A DNA stretch of 7,527 nucleotides from Candidatus Bathyarchaeota archaeon (GTDB lineage Archaea > Thermoproteota > Bathyarchaeia > Hecatellales > Hecatellaceae), in contig DAOVDL010000027.1 of NCBI GenBank assembly GCA_030669485.1, positions 1 through 7,527 of the forward strand. Reading direction: 5' to 3'. The position numbers were made by a program, and so were the translations under genes. This document shows, piece after piece, positions 1-5,910 of the stretch (positions are counted from its first letter, which is position 1; each line of letters starts with the position of its first letter). The notes under the pieces are model-generated. The model saw only the letters and a program-made list of their open reading frames with translations. It was not told the DNA's origin and made no database searches.

Positions 1-39
1 CGTGATCTGAGAAAGATCGCTTAGACTAAAACAGTTAGA

Positions 40-1662
40 TTAACTGATCTGCTGCTGAAAGAGCCTCGCTATGTTGCTCCGTGCACGAAAGTAGGCGACT
101 GCTGTAACTCCAACCGCCACAACCACGGCAACCATTATAGATACGAGTAGGTTGAACGCTTCCCAACCGATGATCAGGTGGATAGCGAGCGGTGTAAGGA
201 TCACGAAGGTTACTCCCCAACATAGGGTGAGTCCCAACAGGCTTCCTTTCAAGCCTATGAATCGACTTCGGGGTAGAACCCTGAAGTCTGGGTAGCGGGC
301 TCCGACTGCCAAACCCATCAAGATGAGGGCTGGCAGAGGCAGTAGCCCTCCAGTCAATAGTAGAAGAAACACTTCTGTAGGCGGTTGTAGCACTGCGACC
401 AGAAGCCAAACCGCTACGAGAAAGAGAATGGAAGGTAGAAGCACGAAGCCTAACTTGGCCTTGAGGATCTCTCCTACGCGTAGGGGGAGGGAATGGATGT
501 TCCAAAATGACTCGCCCTCCTGACCGAAGCTTGAGATGGAGATAAGAATAGCGAAGAGCAAGGGACCTATCAAGAAGATGAGGTAGTTGAAGGTCGCTCC
601 TACGCCTTCAGCCTCACCTAGCTTTGGCAGGGCGGAGACACCCATGATCACCGTTATGAAGATGGGTATAGCTATAAACTGACTCATCTCCCGCCGCCGA
701 GTTAGAGCGCGTATATCCTTCCTTACAAGGGCTGCCTCCCCCACGGTTAGGCCAACTCTATTCAGGAAACCTGCCCGTGGGGCATACTTGGCGCCTCCCA
801 GTTTTATTGAAACTTGGGCAGGAACCCAATAACGCTCACGCAGTTTCAGCCCAACCACGAAGAGGAGAACGCTGAATGCCAAGCTTGACGCTGCGAAAAG
901 GAACGCCGCAGTGGGTTGAGCTTGAAGGGTGCAAGTAATTGCTAGCGATGGCCAAGCTGGGGGGAGAAACCAAACCACGTTTACCCCTGAGGCGACGCTG
1001 CGCAGGATCCCGTACATGAAGTTCACATTGGTGAAGGTCATAAAGACGACGAGCACTGAAATGGTGACGACCAAGCGGATTGCAATGGTGGATCTGCCTC
1101 CTCGCCTGTAGAAAGTTGAAGAGATCTTGCTCGTTGCTCCCCTAACGAGTTCCACCGCGAAACCCCCTGAAAAGGCTGCGATAAGGCTTAGGAGAAGAAA
1201 GAGAACCCACAATCCCAGAGATCCCGTTAATATCGTTAACGCTAGAGCCGCTGCAAAGATGGCGGATAGGAACCATGAGAAGTAGTATACAACTGAGAAG
1301 GTTGAGCCTAGGACATACTCCGCAGGCTCCACAGGCAGCCAGTTGACGACATTACTTGAGGTAGCCTGGGCTGAAGTGCCGAACTCCCATAGAATACCAT
1401 AAATGAACATCATAAGAAAAATAATGGGCGGTAGACCTATCAGAGCCTGCGAGGCCAAGGCTGCCAGCCCGAAGCCCATTTCTAGGTGGGGTGCGAAGAA
1501 GAGGACTGCCAAAGTAACAGCCATGAAGATGACGGCATCCACCACCAATAGCACAGCCGGCCGCCTTAAGAAACCGCTGGAGACCTTGGTGCTCTTACTT
1601 GAGGATCTCATCAAGGAGAGCACAAGAACTACGGCAATCCGATACGCCACCCGGAGCTTCAT
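40..1662 (-). CDS. ABC-2-like exporter permease, 540 aa, polytopic membrane protein
   Basis: Membrane subunit of an ABC exporter, paired with the ATPase encoded just upstream; the substrate cannot be told from sequence. The protein is dominated by hydrophobic segments, roughly at residues 35-57, 66-90, 118-145, 148-172, 192-218, 228-245, 250-272, 328-345, 358-378, 403-425, 430-455, 472-498 and 503-525, so about 12-14 membrane spans. Two similar elements stand out: NWLPVEPAEYVLGS (107-120) in the first half and EGESFWNIHSLPLRVGEILK (382-401) in the second. Both carry an LP motif followed by a short amphipathic stretch, as seen in large ABC-2 permeases that look like two fused halves. The ATG at 1662 follows a GAGGG ribosome binding site and lies 15 bases after the ATPase stop, so the two are probably co-transcribed and translationally linked. 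Family assignment is firm at the level of ABC exporter permease; the subfamily is not resolved. Confidence 0.85.
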   Translation of the reverse strand: MKLRVAYRIAVVLVLSLMRSSSKSTKVSSGFLRRPAVLLVVDAVIFMAVTLAVLFFAPHLEMGFGLAALASQALIGLPPIIFLMMFIYGILWEFGTSAQATSSNVVNWLPVEPAEYVLGSTFSVVYYFSWFLSAIFAAALALTILTGSLGLWVLFLLLSLIAAFSGGFAVELVRGATSKISSTFYRRGGRSTIAIRLVVTISVLVVFMTFTNVNFMYGILRSVASGVNVVWFLPPAWPSLAITCTLQAQPTAAFLFAASSLAFSVLLFVVGLKLRERYWVPAQVSIKLGGAKYAPRAGFLNRVGLTVGEAALVRKDIRALTRRREMSQFIAIPIFITVIMGVSALPKLGEAEGVGATFNYLIFLIGPLLFAILISISSFGQEGESFWNIHSLPLRVGEILKAKLGFVLLPSILFLVAVWLLVAVLQPPTEVFLLLLTGGLLPLPALILMGLAVGARYPDFRVLPRSRFIGLKGSLLGLTLCWGVTFVILTPLAIHLIIGWEAFNLLVSIMVAVVVAVGVTAVAYFRARSNIARLFQQQIS

Positions 1663-1677
1663 CTGAAACCCTCTGGC

Positions 1678-2505
1678 CTACTTAGCAAGCTCCTTAACAA
1701 TATCCCTTATATCCTCGGTTCCAGTGAGCTTGAAGAATACATCCTCAAGGCTTGAACCCGGCATTCCAGCTTGCCCCCTCAGCTCCGCAGCAGTTCCCTC
1801 TGAGAGCACCTGACCCTGGTACATGATGGCAATGCGGTCGCAAATCGCCTCAGCTATCTCCAAGACATGGGTGCTGAAGACTGCTGCCACACCCTCACCA
1901 GCCAACTTATGGATGAGATCCTTAACGATCCTTGCAGCCCGCGGGTCTAACCCGTTAAGCGGCTCGTCGAGGATGAGAAGCTTAGGCTTATGCAGTAGGG
2001 CAGCTATTATAGCGACCTTCTGCTTCATCCCTTGAGAGTACCCACTTATCATCTCATTCTCACGACCTTCAAGCTCAAGGGCGCTAAGAAACTCACCTAT
2101 CCTCTGCCTCTTGGTTTCCGCATCTAGGCTTCGAATGTCCCCTGTGAAGTCAAGGTACTCGGTAGCCGTGAGGAACTCGTAGAGGCGGGGGGTCTCGGGC
2201 ACATACCCGATGATCCGTTTTACCTCAATGGACTGCTGTTTGACATCTATCCCGTAGACTTGGATCTCTCCTGAATCAGGCTTCACCAAGTCAAGAACCG
2301 TCCTCATCAATGTCGACTTTCCAGAGCCGTTGGGTCCTAGGAGGCCATAGACGCATCCCGCCTCAACTTTGAGGCTTACGCCGTCAAGCGCCCTTGTAGA
2401 CCCAAAGCTCTTGCTGACAGAGCTGATGTTAAGGGCATGCAACGGGAGAAACTCCTGCAAGATCACGTTGTCCTCGCTGAGATTTATCATTTGCGAGGGC
2501 TCCAT
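1678..2505 (-). CDS. ABC transporter ATP-binding protein (exporter type)
   Basis: Cytoplasmic ATPase that powers the downstream permease. All nucleotide-binding motifs are present: Walker A GPNGSGKST (57-65), signature YSQGM (156-160, a variant of LSGGQ), Walker B LLILDEP (176-182), D-loop GLDP (185-188) and switch histidine in STH (211-213). The Q-loop position reads GYVPE (100-104), with Glu where Gln is usual, a substitution I know from many ABC-2-type exporter ATPases. The C-terminal SSLEDVFFKLTG (251-262) is also typical of that group. The start is uncertain: ATG 2505 is given, but ATG 2490 (preceded by GGAG) and TTG 2442 (preceded by AGGAG) are alternatives. The conserved domain begins only near residue 25, so a shorter protein is quite possible. 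It is the first gene of the operon and is divergent from the V4R remnant and the PadR genes. Confidence 0.93.
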   Translation of the reverse strand: MEPSQMINLSEDNVILQEFLPLHALNISSVSKSFGSTRALDGVSLKVEAGCVYGLLGPNGSGKSTLMRTVLDLVKPDSGEIQVYGIDVKQQSIEVKRIIGYVPETPRLYEFLTATEYLDFTGDIRSLDAETKRQRIGEFLSALELEGRENEMISGYSQGMKQKVAIIAALLHKPKLLILDEPLNGLDPRAARIVKDLIHKLAGEGVAAVFSTHVLEIAEAICDRIAIMYQGQVLSEGTAAELRGQAGMPGSSLEDVFFKLTGTEDIRDIVKELAK

Positions 2506-2530
2506 TTTTTTGCGTCCTTCCCTTTCGGCC

Positions 2531-2543
2531 TGATTTTTGTATG
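2531..2543 (-). promoter_or_regulatory. Candidate TATA-like box for the ABC exporter operon
   Basis: Read on the minus strand this is GCATACAAAAATC, an A-rich TATA-like element in front of the ATPase gene. Archaeal transcription usually begins about 25 bases downstream, which would be near 2511. That is too close to ATG 2505 to include the GGAAGGA site but would suit a start at ATG 2490. It overlaps the beginning of the decayed V4R frame. Inference from position and composition only. Confidence 0.25.
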
Positions 2544-2995
2544 CTACTGGGTGTCCGGGTTATCACACTGCATGCAGGAACATTTGTTGACCTATCAAAA
2601 GAATGGAATCAACGATCGGAACCGAGGCTCAAGCAGCTCTCTATGAAGCTGGAATAAGAAGCGGCCAACGATCTGCGAGGGTTCAGTTGAAAGCTTGGGA
2701 GGAGAGGAGTCCGGCATTCATCGAAAGATGAGGCAAGTTTTACGGATCTGTTGGCTCTGGATAGTTTAAGCTCAGAAGGCCAAGCTAGACCCCGAGAGGT
2801 GGGAGGTTTCTATTAGGATATCCAACTCTTTCATCGCAGGAATACGGTAAAGCCGGAGCACGCGTCTGTCACTTCCTTTGGTTTCTTCGCGGGAGTTTTT
2901 CAGGAAGCCCTCAAGAGAAAAATGATGTGCGAAGATGTGAAATGCCCCGCAAGGGCAGCCCTTACTGTGAGTTCAAGGTCGAAGAATACGCTTAA
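2541..2995 (+). pseudogene. Decayed V4R (4-vinyl reductase-like) domain gene
   Basis: No single frame is open here, but successive frames give a continuous V4R-like protein in the right order: VRVITLHAGTFVDLSKE (2553-2603), then EAQAALYEAGIRSGQ (2624-2668), LDPERWEVSIRISNSFIAG (2785-2841), EYGKAGARVCHFL (2840-2878), GFFAGVFQEALKRKMMCED (2880-2936), CPA (2943-2951) and KGSPYCEFKVEEYA, ending at TAA 2993-2995. The LYEAG, CHFL-GFFAG and C-x-x-KGSPYCEF patterns match the V4R fold, a small-molecule-binding domain found in regulators and in BchJ-type proteins. At least five frame changes are needed (about 2604-2617, 2725-2731, 2840, 2878 and 2951), and a TAA at 2767-2769 interrupts the third segment. 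The step at 2951 fits loss of one A from GCAAAGGGC. The neighbouring genes are intact, so local sequencing error is unlikely. The first ATG of the reading, 2541, is only 35 bases from the divergent ATPase start, so the original 5' end may be lost. Domain recognition is by eye. Confidence 0.78.
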
Positions 2996-3050
2996 CTTTC
3001 ACAAAATCCCTTAATTCATGAAGATTAGATCACCAACAGGAAGAATGACT

Positions 3051-3067
3051 TGTATTTAGAGGGGGGT
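3051..3067 (+). promoter_or_regulatory. TATA-like stretch and G-rich ribosome binding site before the first PadR gene
   Basis: TGTATTTAGA (3051-3060) runs into GAGGGGGGT (3059-3067), which ends 10 bases before TTG 3078. The purine-rich run is the likely ribosome binding site. If TGTATTTAG were the real TATA box, transcription would begin near the start codon and this site would be excluded. A more distant box such as CCTTAATTC (3009-3017) is therefore the more coherent promoter. Both assignments are inference. Confidence 0.3.
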
Positions 3068-3077
3068 AAACCAAGGT

Positions 3078-3464
3078 TTGGCTGCGACAGAAGAAAACCT
3101 CGTCAAAGTTACTGTTCGGGGGTTTACTAGGTCTATTATACTCTGGCTTGTCAGTCGAAAACCGTGTTCAGGATACGAGATCATTAAGGAGATAAAAAGG
3201 TTGACTGGGCAAGATTTGAAGACGGGAAATGTTTATCCGCTTTTATATGAGCTTGAAGAAAAGGGATTTATCAGGGGACGATGGGCAGAAAAGGGTAGAA
3301 GGCGTATAAAGTATTATTCCGCGACCAAAAGGGGAAGGAAGATTCTGGATAAAATGAAAAAACTTTTTGAACTGCCTATCCGAGATGCACTCATAGACTT
3401 GCTCGGCGAAGAACAACCAGTCGTTTATAGGAAAAGGGTATATAACAAAGATTTGATCAAATAG
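3078..3464 (+). CDS. PadR-like winged-helix transcriptional regulator, 128 aa (first of a tandem pair)
   Basis: Predicted cytoplasmic DNA-binding repressor. Residues 19-90 carry the PadR-type winged helix: ILWLVSRKPCSGYEIIKEI (20-38), then the recognition-helix region with NVYPLLYELEEKGFI (51-65), and a basic wing GRRRIKYYSATKRGRKIL (73-90). A short C-terminal helix (about 91-110) would serve dimerisation, as in small PadR-s proteins, followed by a basic tail to residue 128 that the second copy lacks. An in-frame TAG at 3057-3059 rules out a start upstream of 3060, and the only reasonable start codon is TTG 3078. PadR family members commonly repress neighbouring transporter operons in response to toxic or phenolic compounds, and the divergent ABC exporter is the obvious candidate target (inference). 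Its ligand is unknown. Confidence 0.88.
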   Translation: MAATEENLVKVTVRGFTRSIILWLVSRKPCSGYEIIKEIKRLTGQDLKTGNVYPLLYELEEKGFIRGRWAEKGRRRIKYYSATKRGRKILDKMKKLFELPIRDALIDLLGEEQPVVYRKRVYNKDLIK

Positions 3465-3470
3465 GTGGGA
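3463..3470 (+). promoter_or_regulatory. Ribosome binding site AGGTGGGA overlapping the upstream stop codon
   Basis: AGGTGGGA begins inside the TAG stop (3462-3464) of the first PadR gene and ends 8 bases before ATG 3479. It resembles the archaeal GGTG-type Shine-Dalgarno sequence, fixes the start of the second gene and supports joint translation from one transcript. Confidence 0.7.
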
Positions 3471-3478
3471 TCCATCGG

Positions 3479-3805
3479 ATGCTACTGGAAAAATTCACCC
3501 GATCTTTCGTAATTGACATCAGCCGATCCTTAGTTCTCTGGTTGATAAGCCGGAAACCGAAAAGCGGATACGAAATAATTAGCGAAGTTGAAAAGTTCAC
3601 TGGACATACTTTGGGTCCAGGAGTCATCTACCCTTTACTTAGTAAGCTGGAGAGAAAGGGGTACATAGTAGGGGATTGGGTAGAAAAGGGAAAACGCCGA
3701 ATAAAGTATTACTCAATAACAAATGAAGGAAAGGAAATTCTAAATAGAATACGAAGTCTCTTTAAAAGGCCTATCAGGGAAGTAATCACAGAACTATTGG
3801 GATAG
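3479..3805 (+). CDS. PadR-like winged-helix transcriptional regulator, 108 aa (second of a tandem pair)
   Basis: Paralogue of the gene before it. Aligned by eye over about 95 residues, roughly 53 are identical, including SRKP, SGYEII, YPLL, EKG and RRIKYYS. The winged-helix domain spans about residues 17-88: LVLWLISRKPKSGYEIISEV (18-37), VIYPLLSKLERKGYI (49-63), and the basic wing GKRRIKYYSITNEGKEIL (71-88). It ends with a short helix (to residue 108) and no tail. ATG 3479 is fixed by the AGGTGGGA site. The genes lie 14 bases apart and are surely one transcript. The differences concentrate in the N-terminus, in the predicted recognition helix (DLKTGN against TLGPGV) and after the wing. The pair could therefore bind different operators, or form a heterodimer (inference). 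The gene ends 98 bases before the convergent radical SAM gene; no clear terminator was seen in that gap. Confidence 0.88.
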   Translation: MLLEKFTRSFVIDISRSLVLWLISRKPKSGYEIISEVEKFTGHTLGPGVIYPLLSKLERKGYIVGDWVEKGKRRIKYYSITNEGKEILNRIRSLFKRPIREVITELLG

Positions 3806-3903
3806 GTTACGGAAATGTGATGTTCTAAGCTAGTTGAAGATATTAATTAGCATGGTATGGAATGCTTAGATTTGAACGACGCATAGGAAATCTGTCCAAG
3901 AAA

Positions 3904-5505
3904 CTAAGAGCGACGTAGTGAAACTAACTGTTCCATTTTCGCTGTCTGTCTTGTTGTAATCACGGGCAGATTAAGTTTTTCATTAAAGTATTTGGTTACC
4001 TGTCTATTGGCGTAGGTTTTGATAAATGCTAAGAACATCTTCATGAAGAGCCTCGTCGCCATATGGCTTCCCTTGTTGTAGTCGTCTGCCAGACTCCCAA
4101 TCCACCTCATGTCATGTTTCCATAGGGTCTCGTAGAGCTGGAGGTGGCAACGTTCAGCATCCTCTGTAAATCTCATTATCTTATAGCCGGGGTTGTCTTG
4201 GAATGGGACGAATAGAAGGGGCACTATGAAGCTTCGATACGGCTTCAGGCGTTCGATAAGTTCAACTGTTCTCAGAACATCTTCCTCAGTCTCCCCAGGC
4301 AGGTTGACTATTAATGTGGCGCATGGAATCCAGTTGTGGTCAGCGCTTACCAAGAAGGCCTGCTCCACAGCCTCAGGCCACTGCCGTGGCGTGTATGGGT
4401 AGGGCTTCTTCTCCATATGCTTCTCGATCAGGCGTGGGCTCCCAGTCTCGATCCCTGTTTCGTAGGCTATCCAATCTTGATTCAGCCGAAATAGAACAGT
4501 ATCGGAAGCCATCGCCATCGTCTTTCGAGATGTCGCGACTGAGGCCAACGCAAGGTGGCTTGGGCCCAAGCTGCGCAGACCCGGAACTTTAACGGTTGTC
4601 TGGATAAGCTTCATAACCTTGTCGTGGTCAACAGCGTAGGTGAAGGAGCCATATCTGAGGATATCCTCAGCGTGGAGACAGATATTACCCTGACCGCACT
4701 TAACGTTTGTTTCAACATCCCTTGCAATGTCCTCTATACCTCTATGCCTGAGCCGCCTCAATGTTGGGGAGCAAAAGCGACACCCACGCCCACAGCCCCG
4801 GCTGACCTCGACCACGCCTCCGACGGTAGCACCCCTTAACGGCGGTATCTCTTCAACGTCAGGCATCTCGTCATACTTGGTTTTGATTATGGATGGTGTC
4901 TCAACGTTTTCGCCGTTAAGTAGCTTCCCGATGACTCTCGGGGCTACCACTTCGCCTTCTCCGTCTACCACGATGTCTATCCCGTATTTGACCATATCAG
5001 CTGTGGTGAGTTGCCACGCTCCTGGGCCGCCGACAACAATTTTAGCTCCACGCCTCCTGGCTTTCTGTATGGCTTCACATGTAACCAGTTCTCTAAACTG
5101 CCAAGCAGTACATGGTTCCTCATGAATTAGTCCATATGGCCCAGCCAAGGTTGTTGATGCAGGGCCTTTCCCAAGAGGGTCGATTGCTTCTATCCCTATA
5201 ACAGCAGTTTCCTCGCCTATGACGCTTCCTAAAGCCTTCGGGGTGGAGACAACTACCTGCTCAGGAGAGGCTGTGCAACTTTCAACTAATGCAGATTCAA
5301 TTCGTCTCAACCCGTGAGGTGCAAGCTGTGCTCTGCCCTCTGCATCGGTTTTAACGGGTTTAAAAATGAATCTGAATAACAGCCAAGGGGATGCTAGAAG
5401 AAAACCTTTCCTAGGACTTGTCGTTATGAAGCCATAAAACAAGTTGTTTCCGTAGTTACTCATCAGCGTTCTATCCGCCGTTAACACAACCCGGTAACTT
5501 TTCAA
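3904..5505 (-). CDS. Cobalamin-binding-domain radical SAM protein, archaeal LTADRTLMS type
   Basis: Predicted [4Fe-4S] enzyme that uses S-adenosylmethionine, with an N-terminal region resembling a B12-binding fold. The numbering here counts from an upstream TTG at 5529. The N-terminus has VVLTADRTLMSNY (14-26), a motif I associate with archaeal members of this group. A Rossmann-like B12 region follows (about 85-200) with IVVGGPG (164-170) and VVDGEGE (187-193). The radical SAM core starts with the CxxxCxxC cluster ligands C246, C250 and C253 in SRGCGRGCRFCSP, and continues with ETGIETGS (357-364) and NLPGETEED (409-417). No DxHxxG cobalamin-histidine motif is visible. TTG 5505 is chosen as start because it gives MKSYRVVLTAD, the usual N-terminus; TTG 5529 would add eight residues. 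Substrate and reaction are unknown. Methylation or another radical rearrangement is possible from the family. The gene is convergent with the PadR pair and divergent from the second radical SAM gene. Confidence 0.88.
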   Translation of the reverse strand: MKSYRVVLTADRTLMSNYGNNLFYGFITTSPRKGFLLASPWLLFRFIFKPVKTDAEGRAQLAPHGLRRIESALVESCTASPEQVVVSTPKALGSVIGEETAVIGIEAIDPLGKGPASTTLAGPYGLIHEEPCTAWQFRELVTCEAIQKARRRGAKIVVGGPGAWQLTTADMVKYGIDIVVDGEGEVVAPRVIGKLLNGENVETPSIIKTKYDEMPDVEEIPPLRGATVGGVVEVSRGCGRGCRFCSPTLRRLRHRGIEDIARDVETNVKCGQGNICLHAEDILRYGSFTYAVDHDKVMKLIQTTVKVPGLRSLGPSHLALASVATSRKTMAMASDTVLFRLNQDWIAYETGIETGSPRLIEKHMEKKPYPYTPRQWPEAVEQAFLVSADHNWIPCATLIVNLPGETEEDVLRTVELIERLKPYRSFIVPLLFVPFQDNPGYKIMRFTEDAERCHLQLYETLWKHDMRWIGSLADDYNKGSHMATRLFMKMFLAFIKTYANRQVTKYFNEKLNLPVITTRQTAKMEQLVSLRRS

Positions 5506-5550
5506 AGTATCACATCTTGGAATAATCAATGTTTAAATCATTTAGAAACT

Positions 5551-5560
5551 GATATATATT
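5551..5560 (-). promoter_or_regulatory. TATA-like box for the left radical SAM gene
   Basis: On the minus strand this reads AATATATATC. Transcription about 25 bases downstream would begin near 5529-5531, giving a leader of about 25 bases to TTG 5505, or a leaderless message if TTG 5529 is used. It is the most convincing TATA-like element in the window, but the call rests on sequence and spacing only. Confidence 0.5.
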
Positions 5561-5635
5561 GTTTACGTGAGAAATGAAGCAATATGAGGGAAATAAGCGA
5601 AATACGCGCTTTGCATATGGTGTCAGAATTGCTCC

Positions 5636-5803
5636 ATGAGGTTTGAGTTAGATTATGACTATTTCAAAGATGGCGACTTCAGAACAAAGGATACGTGCCA
5701 GAACATGCGATTGTTAGCGACTTGTATAGATCATAATTTTAAATGGATTTACAAACTTGCAGATGAGCATTTTAGAATGAAAGCTCAGTTTTTGGAAAAG
5801 TGA
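5636..5803 (+). CDS. Possible small hypothetical protein, 55 aa
   Basis: I do not recognise this ORF. It reads MRFELDYDYFKDGDF at the start and ends with DEHFRMKAQFLEK. It is charged and probably helical, with no membrane segment or known motif, though two cysteines and two central histidines are present. A second, 20-codon frame starts at ATG 5584 (MREISEIRALHMVSELLHEV) and ends at TGA 5644-5646, overlapping this start by 11 bases. Joining the two would need one frameshift and would give a plausible helical protein of about 70 residues, so this may be a small broken gene. No good ribosome binding site precedes 5636. It could equally be chance in AT-rich DNA. Confidence 0.25.
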   Translation: MRFELDYDYFKDGDFRTKDTCQNMRLLATCIDHNFKWIYKLADEHFRMKAQFLEK

Positions 5804-5824
5804 AGTGATTAAAACAATCGTTAG

Positions 5825-5836
5825 TTAGCTAGCTAA
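5825..5836. promoter_or_regulatory. Perfect 12-base palindrome TTAGCTAGCTAA, possible operator
   Basis: TTAGCTAGCTAA is identical to its reverse complement and lies about 75 bases before the right-hand radical SAM start. It runs into CTAAAATT (5833-5840), which could act as a TATA-like box with transcription starting near 5860. A dimeric regulator bound here would block the promoter. The role is inferred; short palindromes also occur by chance. Confidence 0.3.
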
Positions 5837-5900
5837 AATTAAGAACTTACCTAAAAATCATGAAAGATGGAATAAACCCAATAAATAATGCTTAAAATGA

Positions 5901-5908
5901 AGGTGTGA
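5901..5908 (+). promoter_or_regulatory. Ribosome binding site AGGTGTGA of the right radical SAM gene
   Basis: AGGTGTGA ends two bases before ATG 5911, so the AGGTG core lies 5 bases upstream of it. This GGTG-type site decides the start and implies a transcript with a leader. Confidence 0.65.
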
Positions 5909-5910
5909 AT

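Larger units (their letters stand above)
5530..5910. other. Divergent intergenic region between the two radical SAM genes
   Basis: This 381-base AT-rich stretch separates the two radical SAM genes. It holds the minus-strand TATA-like box at 5551-5560, a weak 55-codon plus-strand ORF (5636-5803) with a 20-codon ORF just ahead of it (5584-5646), a perfect 12-base palindrome (5825-5836), and a ribosome binding site at 5901-5908. Nothing resembling a tRNA, a repeat array or a mobile-element end was found. Confidence 0.6.

Noticed and set aside
4..18. GATCT-GAGAA-AGATC hairpin downstream of the permease, as a terminator
   Set aside because: The stem is only five pairs and no T-run follows on the minus strand; too weak to call.
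35..505. Minus-strand ORF of 156 codons
   Set aside because: It overlaps the permease gene in another frame, and its arginine/serine-rich translation lacks any domain; the permease frame has clear membrane segments.
2437..2646. Plus-strand ORF of 69 codons
   Set aside because: It begins antisense to the ATPase gene, and the V4R-like signal lies in the other two plus frames.
2936..2990. Possible tRNA because of GAGTTCAAGGTC
   Set aside because: The flanking bases do not pair as a T arm and no acceptor or anticodon stem can be drawn; the bases are explained by the V4R frame.
3806..3903. Terminator or small gene between the convergent PadR and radical SAM genes
   Set aside because: No T-rich tract, stable hairpin or convincing ORF is visible.
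4193..5125. Several plus-strand ORFs of 69-132 codons
   Set aside because: They are antisense to the left radical SAM gene, which carries the recognisable motifs; their translations are low-complexity and unlike proteins.
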